From positions 1,942,001-2,006,000 of the forward strand of contig NZ_JAGJBY010000001.1 of NCBI RefSeq assembly GCF_020010905.1: a stretch of DNA of 64,000 nt. The letters run 5' to 3'. The stretch is from Streptomyces acidiscabies (GTDB lineage: Bacteria > Actinomycetota > Actinomycetes > Streptomycetales > Streptomycetaceae). The notes under the pieces were generated by a model that ran no database searches, was not told the origin of the DNA, and saw only the letters and a program-made list of their open reading frames with translations. Shown here piece after piece: positions 9,269 through 17,198 of this stretch; position 1 is the stretch's first letter, and each line of letters opens with the position of its first letter. Position numbers and translations under genes: made by a program.

Positions 9269-9336
9269 GAGGGGTACGACCTGAGGGGTACGACCTGAGG
9301 CGTACGGCGTGTGGGGGTACTTGAGGCGTACGGCGT
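9269..9336 (+). repeat. 14-bp intergenic tandem repeat
   Basis: Five units related to GAGGGGTACGACCT and GAGGCGTACGGCGT follow each other between two convergent genes, the fourth shortened to 12 bp. No coding function is apparent. Confidence 0.8.
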
Positions 9337-9387
9337 GAGGGGAGCGGGCGGCAACCGCGCTCCCCACCCCGCCTACTCCCCGCCCGC

Positions 9388-9810
9388 CTACTCCGCATCC
9401 CCCTCCACCCGGCTCGCCAACCGCTCATGCCGCTGCCGGGCCGCCTGCGGAGTCCCCAGCCCCAGCCCGAACGCGATCTCCTGCCACGTCATCTCCCGCC
9501 CCCGCGCCATCTCCAGCAACCCGATCTCCAGCTCGTCCAACTCGGCCCGCACCAACGGCAGCAGCGTCAGCGCGGCCGTGATGTCGGCCCGGTCGACGTC
9601 CTGTTCGTCCTCCTCCTTCACCGCCGCCCCGCTGAGCAGGAACGACACCAGCCGTACCGCCTCGTGCGGCGCGAGGATCGCGGGGTTGGTCTGCCGCGCG
9701 CGCTGCGCGTCGGTGGCCGCGTGCCGCTCGGCTATGCGGAAGAGGGAGGGATAGACGCGCTGGGCGCGGGCCTGTTCGGGGTCGGGAGCGCTGAAGAGAT
9801 CCGAAGTCAT
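9388..9810 (-). CDS. Putative DNA-binding protein with C-terminal HTH
   Basis: A 140-residue protein, Ala/Arg/Glu-rich. The C-terminal segment MTWQEIAFGLGLGTPQAARQRHERL (residues about 106-130; W-x-E-I-A, then Q-A-A-R-Q-R-H) has the shape of a helix-turn-helix that reads DNA, as in small Streptomyces proteins annotated only as DNA-binding. The ATG at 9810 is followed upstream by an array of inverted GAGTTG boxes that could be its operator. Divergent from the HEAT-repeat gene. No further function can be given. Confidence 0.65.
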   Translation of the reverse strand: MTSDLFSAPDPEQARAQRVYPSLFRIAERHAATDAQRARQTNPAILAPHEAVRLVSFLLSGAAVKEEDEQDVDRADITAALTLLPLVRAELDELEIGLLEMARGREMTWQEIAFGLGLGTPQAARQRHERLASRVEGDAE

Positions 9811-9823
9811 GCCCTCAGCATGA

Positions 9824-9866
9824 GAGTTGAACGAAGAGGCGTCAACTCATTATGTTGAACGAGTTG
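9824..9866. promoter_or_regulatory. Three alternating GAGTTG boxes between divergent genes
   Basis: GAGTTG (9824-9829), CAACTC (9843-9848) and GAGTTG (9861-9866) stand at 18-19 bp spacing, giving two overlapping dyads just upstream of the HTH gene starting at 9810 and before the gene at 9926. This is operator-like; the protein that binds is not known, though the adjacent HTH product is a candidate. Confidence 0.5.
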
Positions 9867-9925
9867 TTGTCGTGCGGGTGTACGCGATGATGACGATCAC
9901 CAGCCACTGACCGGGGGAGCAGCAT

Positions 9926-11134
9926 ATGGACGTCATCGCCCAACTCACGGACGAGACACGGCAGAAGGAGGCAAGGGGCACCCTCGTCGCGATGGGCCCG
10001 GCAGCCGTGGGCCCGCTGCTGAAGGCCTTGTTGGACGAGAAGTCGCCCCGCAACCTGCTCGGCCGGATCGAGGACGTCCTGGTCGACGGCTTCGGGGAGA
10101 CGGCGTACGACGAGGTCGCCGAGGCCCTGGCCGCCGCCTCGGACGAGGAGCAACGGCGGCGCACGAGCGTGGTGTTGAGCCGGTTCGGGACACTGGACCG
10201 CTACGTCGCCTCGCTCACCCACCCCTCCGCGAACGTCCGCGAGTCCGCCGCGATCGGCATCCAGAACGTCTGCTCGGTCGCGTACGGCCGCCGGCGCGAC
10301 CCCGCGATCGACATCGCCCCGGTGATCGACGCGCTGATCCCCCTCATGGCCGACCCGGACGGCGAGGTCGCCTGGCGGGCGGCGGTCGTCCTGTCGATGC
10401 TGGGCCCCGAGATCCTGGAACCGCTGCGTCACGTACGGCGTTACGGGCCGGGGGAGTTGAGGGCGGACGCGCTGTCGGTGCTCGCGACGGTCGGCGGCGA
10501 GGAGGCACTGTCGGACCGCGACCGCGCGGCCGTCGAACGCCTCGTCCGCGTCAAACTCCCGGACGACCGCCCGAAGCTCCTCGACGTCTGCTTCAACGCC
10601 TGGATGGCCGTCCCCGGCGGTGACCGCGACGGCATCGCCGAGGTGCTGGGCCTGTGGAACGGCCGCCCGGCGACCTTCGAACTGGGCCACCACGTCGTCT
10701 CGCACGACAGCCACGACGTCGCCGAGTACGGCAGGGTGTACGTCACTCCAGAGGTGGACGGATGGACCCTGGTCCTCGGCCCCTGGGGCAACCCCGGCGA
10801 CCCCGAGCGCGCCGTCGAAGTCCAGCGCCTGGTCGAGGAGTTGAGCGCCCGCTACGGCCGCGCCGAGGCGCACTACGAGAGCGACGAGGGCGGCCCCTCG
10901 GGCTGGCTGGCCGCCGCCGACGGGAAGGTCGTACGACGCTACCTCCCCTCCTGGGAGGACGACGATGACGACCCCGACGACTGGCGGGACCCCTCGGTCA
11001 CGCTCGACCCGGAGTGGGGCGTGAGCCCTCTCGACCTGGACGCCGACACCCCGGTGCGGGGTGAGGGCATGGTCGCCCTCACCCCGCACGCCCGCCACAA
11101 CGACCCGCCGAGGACAGGGGCTTACGGCATCTGA
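9926..11134 (+). CDS. HEAT-repeat domain protein
   Basis: A 402-residue soluble protein. Residues 1-230 are repeated paired helices with HEAT/armadillo character (for example VRESAAIGIQNVC and GEVAWRAAVVLSML), usually a protein-binding scaffold. Residues about 245-310 form a separate globular part (FELGHHVVSHDSHDVAEYGRV...VDGWTLVLGPWG), followed by an acidic tail near 350. A GGGGGAGC ribosome site precedes the ATG. The function is unknown. It does not share an operon with the minus-strand transporter genes that follow. Confidence 0.75.
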   Translation: MDVIAQLTDETRQKEARGTLVAMGPAAVGPLLKALLDEKSPRNLLGRIEDVLVDGFGETAYDEVAEALAAASDEEQRRRTSVVLSRFGTLDRYVASLTHPSANVRESAAIGIQNVCSVAYGRRRDPAIDIAPVIDALIPLMADPDGEVAWRAAVVLSMLGPEILEPLRHVRRYGPGELRADALSVLATVGGEEALSDRDRAAVERLVRVKLPDDRPKLLDVCFNAWMAVPGGDRDGIAEVLGLWNGRPATFELGHHVVSHDSHDVAEYGRVYVTPEVDGWTLVLGPWGNPGDPERAVEVQRLVEELSARYGRAEAHYESDEGGPSGWLAAADGKVVRRYLPSWEDDDDDPDDWRDPSVTLDPEWGVSPLDLDADTPVRGEGMVALTPHARHNDPPRTGAYGI

Positions 11135-11158
11135 AGGCCGAAAACTCAGCCACGAGCC

Positions 11159-11971
11159 TCAGCCGCGCACCGCCCCCGCCGTCAGCCCCGACACGAAGTG
11201 CTTCTGCAACAGCACGTACACGACCACCACCGGTACCGAAGCGATCACAACTCCCGCGAACAGCAAGGGATATTGCGTGAGGAACTCGCCCTGGAAGTCC
11301 AACAGGGCGAGTGGCAGCGTCCGTTGCTCGTGGGAGCGGATGAACAGCAGGGGATACAGCAGGTCGTTCCAGTCCATCACGAACAGGAAGATCCCGGTCG
11401 TCGCGAGCGCGGGCCGGGTCAGGGGCAGCGCGATGGACACGAACGACCGCAGCGGCCCGGCCCCGTCCAACTCGGCGGCCTCGTACAGCTCTTCGGGGAT
11501 CGTGCGCAGGAACCCGCCGAGGATGAACACGGCCGTCGGCAGCGTCATCGTCGTGTCCACGAGGATCAGCCCGAGCAGACTGTCGGTGAGCCCGAGCCGG
11601 TCGAACAGCACGTACTGCGGGACGATCGCCGCCTGCGCGGGCACCGCGAGCCCCGCCACGAGGACACCGAACACGATCCACCCGACCCGCCCCGGGATCC
11701 GCGCGCAGAAGAACGCGGCGAGACTCGCGACGGCCAGCGTCAGCGTCACCGCGCCCGCCGTCACGATCACGCTGTTGCCGAACGCGGCCCCGAGCCCGCC
11801 CTCGTCGACCGCGCGCCGGTAGTTGTCCAGCGTCGGCGAGGACGGCGGCGCCAGCGGCGAGTCGAAGAGCTGCGGCAGCGTCTTGAACGTGCCGAACACC
11901 ACGACCAGCAAAGGGAGTACGACGGTCGCCGCGCCCAGCGTCAGGACCAGGGGTCGCAGGGTCTTCGTCAT
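11159..11971 (-). CDS. ABC importer permease, CUT1 (MalG-like)
   Basis: A 270-residue permease with about six membrane segments. The segment EELYEAAELDGAGPLRSFVSIALPL is the EAA loop that docks the ATPase (EAAELDGAG at about residue 160). Length and sequence are typical of MalG-type permeases for sugars. Its ATG overlaps the stop of the MalF-like gene by 4 bp. Last gene of the minus-strand operon led by the SsuD-like enzyme. No ATPase is encoded nearby; in Streptomyces a shared ATPase, MsiK, serves many CUT1 importers, so that is the likely partner. Confidence 0.9.
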   Translation of the reverse strand: MTKTLRPLVLTLGAATVVLPLLVVVFGTFKTLPQLFDSPLAPPSSPTLDNYRRAVDEGGLGAAFGNSVIVTAGAVTLTLAVASLAAFFCARIPGRVGWIVFGVLVAGLAVPAQAAIVPQYVLFDRLGLTDSLLGLILVDTTMTLPTAVFILGGFLRTIPEELYEAAELDGAGPLRSFVSIALPLTRPALATTGIFLFVMDWNDLLYPLLFIRSHEQRTLPLALLDFQGEFLTQYPLLFAGVVIASVPVVVVYVLLQKHFVSGLTAGAVRG

Positions 11972-12861
11972 CGCGTCGCCCTCCGGATCGCCCGCCGCTG
12001 GACCCAGGTGAGCAGCGCGATGAGCGCCATGAACAACAGGGACTGGGCGGCGGCGTAGCCGAACTGGTTGTTGGAGAAGGTGGTGTAGACCCGCGTGGAG
12101 AGCAAGTCCAGTGCCGGGCCAGGGGGGTTGCCGCCGAGCCCGAGGACCAGGTCGAACGCCTTGAAGGACTGCACGGTCGTGTAGGCGACGACGATCCCGG
12201 TCGCCGGAGCCACCAACGGCCAGGTGACGTACCGGAATCGAGCCCACCGCCCGGCGCCGTCCAGTTCGGCCGCCTCGTACAACTCCCGTGGGATCGCCTG
12301 GAGTCCGGCGATGAACACGACCATCATCTGGCCCACGTGGAACCACACCTGCGTGAGCGCCAGCCAGTACACGGCCGTGTCCGGGTTGCCGAGGTACACC
12401 GACTGGAGACTCCCCAACCCCACAGCGCGCAGGCCCGAGTTGAGCAGCCCGCCGTCCGGGTCGTACACGAACCGCCACACGAAGGCGACGGCCACCGAGG
12501 ACAGGACCGTCGGCAGGAAGAACAGCGCGCGCAGGAACGTGGAGGCGCGCGTCGTGCGGACCAGGTAGAGCGCGAGGAGCAGCGCCAGCGCCGTCTGGGC
12601 GAGGACGACCACCACCATCAGCTTCAGGTTGTTCTCGGCCGCGTTCCTGAACACGTCGTCGCCGGTGGCGAGTTGACGGAAGTTGTCCAGCCCGACGCTG
12701 TGGTAGGTGGCGCTGTAGCCGTCCCAGTCCGTCAGCGCGTACTGCACCGCCTGCACGGTCGGGTACGCGAAGAAGAACAGGTAGAGCGCCAGCGCGGGCA
12801 CCGGGAACAGCCAAAGGGCCCGCGCCGTACGGCGGTTACGCGCGCTTCTGGTCGATGACAC
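11968..12861 (-). CDS. ABC importer permease, CUT1 (MalF-like)
   Basis: A 297-residue permease with six predicted membrane helices and the EAA motif (LYEAAELDGAGRWARF). The YALTDWDGYS stretch after the first helix is common in sugar-type MalF permeases. The GTG start at 12861 lies 26 bp inside the binding-protein gene, so translation is coupled. It forms the membrane channel with the gene downstream. Confidence 0.9.
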   Translation of the reverse strand: MSSTRSARNRRTARALWLFPVPALALYLFFFAYPTVQAVQYALTDWDGYSATYHSVGLDNFRQLATGDDVFRNAAENNLKLMVVVVLAQTALALLLALYLVRTTRASTFLRALFFLPTVLSSVAVAFVWRFVYDPDGGLLNSGLRAVGLGSLQSVYLGNPDTAVYWLALTQVWFHVGQMMVVFIAGLQAIPRELYEAAELDGAGRWARFRYVTWPLVAPATGIVVAYTTVQSFKAFDLVLGLGGNPPGPALDLLSTRVYTTFSNNQFGYAAAQSLLFMALIALLTWVQRRAIRRATR

Positions 12862-14137
12862 GCTGGGCCTCCTCGGCCGCCTGCGCCGGCTTCTTGCCCC
12901 CGACGACGGCCACGGCCGCGTTCTCTACCGCCGAGCGGATGTCGAGGTCCAGGAACTGGAAGCGCGGCGCGAGCAGCGTCTTACGGGTCAGCCAGGGCGA
13001 CACGGCCTTCAGGTCGGGGTTGGTGTACGCGACGTCCTTCACGGTGACGTGCTGCCCCGTGCCGTTCGCGTAGACGGCCGCGTTCACCGGGTCGCTGAGG
13101 AACTCCAGGAACGCGTACGCCGCCGGCTGCACCTTCGACGCGCTGTTCACCCCGAGGACGAACGTCGCGTTGAACACGCCCTCGTACTTGGCCTGCCCGG
13201 TCGTCGTCGTGATCGGCGCGACCAGGTCGAACGGGAACTTCGCCCCCAGCGCCCGCACCCCGGCCATCTGGAAGGAACCCGTCGCGAGCAACCCGGCCTT
13301 CCCGGAGGCGAACAGCTGCGTCACCGCGTCGGTCGTCGAACCGGTCGCGCGGGCCTGGAAGTACGGCGTCAACTGGGCATACTGCTCAAGGGTCTTGAGG
13401 AACCAGTCGTCGGTCACCTTGTACGCGCCCGACTCGATTTTCGTGAACATGTCGTCGCTCGGCGCGTTGTTCATGACCATCGTGTTGAGCAACTGCCCCG
13501 CGTTCGCGGTGTCTCCGCCCGGCCAGGCGATCGGCGTGTACCCCTTCGCCTTGAGGTCGTCGAGGAGCTGGAGGAATCCGTTCCAGTCCTTCGGCGCGCT
13601 CGTGTGCCCCGCCTTGTCGAGCGCGTCGGTGTTGGCGAGCGGCATGTTGAACACCAACTGGTAGGGCAGCCCGTACTGTTGGCCCGCCTGCGCGCCCGGC
13701 GTGATCAGGCTCGCCTGGTACTTGCCGACCACATCCGTGCCGGTCAGCGGCGCGTACACGCCCGCCTTCACGATCTGCTGGAACTGCGCGCCCCGGAACG
13801 CGGTGAACAGGTCGCCCGTCTTCGAGCCCTGGATGCGGCGCAGCGCGGTCGACTGGTAGTCGGCGGACGGGGAGATGTCCTGCTCGACGTTCGCGTCCGG
13901 GTACTTCTTCACGAACGCCTTCACCAGCTCGGCTATCACCGCCTTGTCCTCGGCCCGCCAGTGCGCGAACGACACGGTCCCCTTCACCGCGCCCGAAGTG
14001 GCCAGAGCGGACGGCGAGTTGCTGCTCGCCGAGGAGGTGCCGCCACCGCCGGGACCGGCGCAGGCGGCGAGGCCGAGGCCCAGACCGGAGGCGGCGAAGA
14101 GGCGGAGGGCGGCTCGTCTGTCGAGCGTGGAGGACAT
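12836..14137 (-). CDS. Extracellular solute-binding lipoprotein, CUT1 family
   Basis: A 433-residue protein. The N-terminus has a twin-arginine stretch (DRRAALRLF) and a lipobox LAAC with the lipidated Cys near residue 26, so it is exported, possibly by Tat, and tethered outside the membrane. The remainder is a family-1 binding protein (FAHWRAEDKAVIAELVKAFVKKYPD at about 60), the class that binds oligosaccharides and related sugars. It sits between an SsuD-like monooxygenase and two CUT1 permeases. A sulfonated sugar is an attractive ligand but unproven. Confidence 0.9.
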   Translation of the reverse strand: MSSTLDRRAALRLFAASGLGLGLAACAGPGGGGTSSASSNSPSALATSGAVKGTVSFAHWRAEDKAVIAELVKAFVKKYPDANVEQDISPSADYQSTALRRIQGSKTGDLFTAFRGAQFQQIVKAGVYAPLTGTDVVGKYQASLITPGAQAGQQYGLPYQLVFNMPLANTDALDKAGHTSAPKDWNGFLQLLDDLKAKGYTPIAWPGGDTANAGQLLNTMVMNNAPSDDMFTKIESGAYKVTDDWFLKTLEQYAQLTPYFQARATGSTTDAVTQLFASGKAGLLATGSFQMAGVRALGAKFPFDLVAPITTTTGQAKYEGVFNATFVLGVNSASKVQPAAYAFLEFLSDPVNAAVYANGTGQHVTVKDVAYTNPDLKAVSPWLTRKTLLAPRFQFLDLDIRSAVENAAVAVVGGKKPAQAAEEAQRVIDQKRA

Positions 14138-14212
14138 GGCGCGGATCTCTCTTCTGGCGGAGTCGGCGAAGTTGGCGGAACCGGTGAAGTGGGTGAAGCC
14201 GGGGAAGTCGGG

Positions 14213-15304
14213 TCAGGCAGCGGCGAGTTGGCGGGCCAGCAGCGGCCGGACGCACTCGCCGAAGCGGATCGCCTCCTCCAGGTGCGGCTGCCCGGAGAGG
14301 ATGAAGTGCTCGATGCCGAGCGCGGCGAACTCCTCGATGCGCTCGGCGACTTGCTCGTGACTGCCGACCAGCGCGGTGCCCGCGCCGGGCCGGACCAGCC
14401 CGAACCCGGCCCAGAGGTTGGGGTGGATCTCCAGCCGGTCCGTACGCCCCCCGGACAGCGCGGCCATCGCCCGCTGACCGGCCGACTCCGAGGTCCTGAA
14501 CCGCTCGTGCGCGGCCTTGACGGCGGCCGGGTCGAGACTGTCGAGGATCCGGTCGGCCTCCGCCCACGCCTCGGCGGCGGTGTCCCGGCTGATCACGTGC
14601 AGCCGGATGCCGTACGACAGCTCACGCCCCTCGGCCTCGGCCAACTCCCGTACGCGGCCGATCTTCTGGGCGACGGCGGCCGGGGGCTCACCCCAAGTCA
14701 GGTACGTGTCCGCGTACTTGGCGGCCACCGGGAGCGCCGCCTGCGACGAGCCGCCGAAGAACACCGGGGGCAGCTCGGCCGGAGGCTTGCGCAACTGTCC
14801 GCCCGCGACCCGGTAATGGGCGCCCTCGTGGTCGTACGACTCGCCCGACCACGCGGTCCGCAGCAGGTCAAGGAACTCCGCCGTACGGCCGTAGCGCTCG
14901 TCGTGGGAGAGGAAGTCGCCGTACGCGCGCTGCTCGTCGGCGTCGGAGCCGGTGACCACGTTGAGCAACAGGCGCCCGCCGGACAGGCGTTGATAGGTCG
15001 CCGTCATCTGCGCGGCGAGCGGCGGCGCGATCACGCCCGGGCGGAACGCGACCAGGAACTTCAGCCGGGTGGTCTGCGGGAGCAGCGCGGCCGTGGTGAG
15101 CCAGGAGTCCTCGCAGTCGCTGCCCGTCGGGGTCAGCACGGCCTCGAAACCGGCCGACTCGGCGGCGCGCGCCACCTGCGCGAGGTAGTCCAGGGTCGGG
15201 GGGCGGGTGGTCGTCCGGGACTGGAGCGAGTCACGCGCGGTCACGCCGACCACGTCACGGTCGTCGCCCGTGGTGGGCAGGAACCAGTGCAGGCGCACGG
15301 TCAT
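14213..15304 (-). CDS. ssuD: SsuD-like FMNH2-dependent alkanesulfonate monooxygenase
   Basis: A 363-residue luciferase-fold enzyme. Landmarks shared with E. coli SsuD include PTGSDCEDSWL (about residue 60), LLNVVTGSD, YLTWGEPP, GIRLHVISR and PNLWAGFGLVR. The family uses FMNH2 and O2 to split the C-S bond of sulfonates, releasing sulfite for cysteine synthesis. A start at ATG 15304 follows GGAG and gives the family N-terminus (MTVRLHWFLP); an in-frame ATG further upstream is less likely. It heads an operon with a sugar-type importer instead of SsuABC, and a cysteine-ended leader peptide lies upstream. No flavin reductase is encoded nearby. Confidence 0.92.
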   Translation of the reverse strand: MTVRLHWFLPTTGDDRDVVGVTARDSLQSRTTTRPPTLDYLAQVARAAESAGFEAVLTPTGSDCEDSWLTTAALLPQTTRLKFLVAFRPGVIAPPLAAQMTATYQRLSGGRLLLNVVTGSDADEQRAYGDFLSHDERYGRTAEFLDLLRTAWSGESYDHEGAHYRVAGGQLRKPPAELPPVFFGGSSQAALPVAAKYADTYLTWGEPPAAVAQKIGRVRELAEAEGRELSYGIRLHVISRDTAAEAWAEADRILDSLDPAAVKAAHERFRTSESAGQRAMAALSGGRTDRLEIHPNLWAGFGLVRPGAGTALVGSHEQVAERIEEFAALGIEHFILSGQPHLEEAIRFGECVRPLLARQLAAA

Positions 15305-15442
15305 GGGGACTCCAGGAGGAGGGTGGTCACCAAGGTGGATGCAACGTTGAATCAACGCCCGGCGAACATGGCACGGAGGCGTACGAAGCAGAAGGAAGAG
15401 ATGAAGAGATGGAAAGGAGAACGCCGAAGGCGGCGCGCGGGG

Positions 15443-15520
15443 TCAGCTACACAGCGCGGTGGCGACCCGGAGCAGGTCGATGTGCGCGCGCTTCACGAGC
15501 TCGACACCGGTGGATTCCAT
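15443..15520 (-). CDS. Cysteine-ended leader peptide of the sulfonate operon
   Basis: A 25-residue open frame ending KRAHIDLLRVATALC then Ser and stop. This matches the R-x-H-[IV]-D-L-x-R-V-x-x-A-x-C pattern that I recall from actinobacterial putative leader peptides in front of sulfur-uptake genes, where translation of the terminal Cys is thought to report cysteine-tRNA supply. It lies 138 bp upstream of the SsuD-like start on the same strand. A TATAGT box ends 9 bases before its ATG, so the message may be leaderless. The peptide itself is unlikely to act; its translation would control the genes downstream. Confidence 0.75.
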   Translation of the reverse strand: MESTGVELVKRAHIDLLRVATALCS

Positions 15521-15528
15521 GGGCCGGG

Positions 15529-15534
15529 ACTATA
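15529..15534 (-). promoter_or_regulatory. Candidate -10 box of the sulfonate operon
   Basis: On the minus strand this reads TATAGT, 9 bases before the leader-peptide ATG, which would put the transcript start at or next to the ATG. No convincing -35 hexamer is visible at 17-18 bp. Confidence 0.45.
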
Positions 15535-15555
15535 CACATCACCGGTGAAAGAGAC

Positions 15556-15589
15556 GACGGCCGACCGGAATGTGGTCCGGCCGGCCGTC
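15556..15589 (-). terminator. Hairpin downstream of the S37 peptidase gene
   Basis: Arms starting GACGGCC and ending GGCCGTC enclose an imperfect stem of about 12 pairs, 32 bp after the peptidase start side of the gap. It separates the leader-peptide promoter from the peptidase gene and is read on either strand. Since the peptidase gene lies further down the minus strand, it could also end transcripts arriving from the left. Confidence 0.35.
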
Positions 15590-15620
15590 GGGGTGGCTCT
15601 CAGGTACTACCCGGGTACAA

Positions 15621-17039
15621 CTACGGACGCAGGGCCGGCTCCCTCTCGACGTCCCGCACGTCCAGCTTCGCGTCGAACCTCGCCAGCGGCTTCGCGGCCT
15701 CCACGGCGGAGGCGGAGACGCCCGCCCACTCCAGGATGCGCGAGGTGGCGAACGCCTTCTCGTCGGGGACGAGCCCCGCGACGTTCGCCCCGTGGTTCAG
15801 CCCCGGCGCGGTCAGCACGTACGAGTCCTTCGCGCCCTTGCCGACCCGGAACCGCTCCGCGCCCCAGGGGTCGTTCTGCCCGTACACGAAGAGCATCCGG
15901 CGGGCGTTGTGCCGCACCCAGTTGTCGACGTCGGCCATCGCGTACCGGTCGAAGCGCGGGATGCGGACGCTGTCCGGCACGAAGTTCGACGGCGGCTGGT
16001 ACCCGTACCGGACGTACTTCCGCTCGATGTGCGGGAAGTGGATGGTCGGCGCGCCGAGCTGCGAGGCCGCCTGGAAGTAGTACGGGGTGTACGGGGTGAG
16101 GCCCTGGTCCGTGTAGAAGGAGAACCCGGAGATCGTGTCGACGGAGTTCCAGATCTCGTCGTCCGTCGCGTTCTTCGCGTCCGCCGGGATCGTGTCGCAG
16201 TCCCCGAGCAGGCTGTACTGCCAGAAACCCCAGACGTAGTCGAGGACGACCGCCTCGTACGCCTTGTCGAGGCTGCCGACCGTACCGAAGGTGTACCCGT
16301 TGTCGGCCGCGTACGCCGCGTACCGCTTCTCCAGCGGCTCCCGGCGCACCAGCGCCTCGCGCTGCACCCCGTTCAGCCGGTCGCGGCACTCCTTGGTGCC
16401 GACCGTCGCGAAGAACCGGTCGTACGCCGAATCCTCGTCGTTCACCACGTCGTTGGGCGCCACGTACGCGACGACGCCGTCCATGTCGCGCGGGTAGAAA
16501 CGCTCGTAGTACGTGGCGGTCATCCCGCCCTTCGAACCGCCCGTCGACAGCCACTTCTTGGAGTAGATCGGCTTCAACGCCTCGAAGATACGGTGCTGGT
16601 CGCTGGCGGCCTGCCAGATGGTCAGCTTGGACCAGTCGGCCGGCTCGGCGGGCCGAGACGGCGTGAAGTACCGGTATTCCATGGAGACTTGGTTGCCGTC
16701 CACGATCTGCGTGGGCTCGCGGCGGCCCGGCGTCGTGGAGACGCTGTAACCGCCTGTGTAAAAGACGGTCGGCCGGTTCACGTCCTTGTGCAGCACCGTG
16801 ATGCGCTGCTCGAACGTTCCGGCGGCAGGGCGGCGGTGGTCGACCGGCTGCGTGTAGTTCAGCACGAAGAAGCGGTAACCGGGGTACGGCTTCTCCTGCA
16901 CCAGGCTCATGCCGGGTATCGCCAGCAGCTGGTCTTTTATGTCGGTGGCCTCCGGTTCGGCGGCGGTCGCCGCCGTCGCCGTACCCAGCGTGCTGATGAG
17001 CACCATGAGCGCGAGCAGCCATCTGAGCGCCTTGCGCAT
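15621..17039 (-). CDS. Secreted S37-type prolyl tri/tetrapeptidyl aminopeptidase
   Basis: A 472-residue protein with a signal peptide at residues 1-27 (ending ATAATAA). The GGSKGGMT nucleophile elbow (Ser near 168) and HYAYCG-free PTVFYTGGYSVS region match the Streptomyces prolyl tri/tetrapeptidyl aminopeptidase family (MEROPS S37), which removes short N-terminal peptides from extracellular protein fragments. The ATG at 17039 follows GGAAGGG and puts the signal peptide at the N-terminus; a longer frame upstream adds a non-signal extension and is rejected. A LacI regulator gene lies 160 bp upstream on the same strand, but a link is not shown. Confidence 0.85.
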   Translation of the reverse strand: MRKALRWLLALMVLISTLGTATAATAAEPEATDIKDQLLAIPGMSLVQEKPYPGYRFFVLNYTQPVDHRRPAAGTFEQRITVLHKDVNRPTVFYTGGYSVSTTPGRREPTQIVDGNQVSMEYRYFTPSRPAEPADWSKLTIWQAASDQHRIFEALKPIYSKKWLSTGGSKGGMTATYYERFYPRDMDGVVAYVAPNDVVNDEDSAYDRFFATVGTKECRDRLNGVQREALVRREPLEKRYAAYAADNGYTFGTVGSLDKAYEAVVLDYVWGFWQYSLLGDCDTIPADAKNATDDEIWNSVDTISGFSFYTDQGLTPYTPYYFQAASQLGAPTIHFPHIERKYVRYGYQPPSNFVPDSVRIPRFDRYAMADVDNWVRHNARRMLFVYGQNDPWGAERFRVGKGAKDSYVLTAPGLNHGANVAGLVPDEKAFATSRILEWAGVSASAVEAAKPLARFDAKLDVRDVEREPALRP

Positions 17040-17198
17040 GCGCGTGCACCCTTCCTGCATACCTGTGGAGTTGATGTGTGCGCCGGAAGGTATCGGAGCA
17101 ACGGCCTTGGCGCCAGAGTGCATAGAGCGCACAGCCACCTGAACTCACAGGAGAAACAGGAGAGATGACCTACCTACGGCCGCTGTCCGCGCCTCTGT

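Noticed and set aside
13049..16099. Thousand-codon plus-strand frame
   Set aside because: Arg/Val/Gly-rich composition and antiparallel position over the sulfonate operon show it is a GC-skew artefact.
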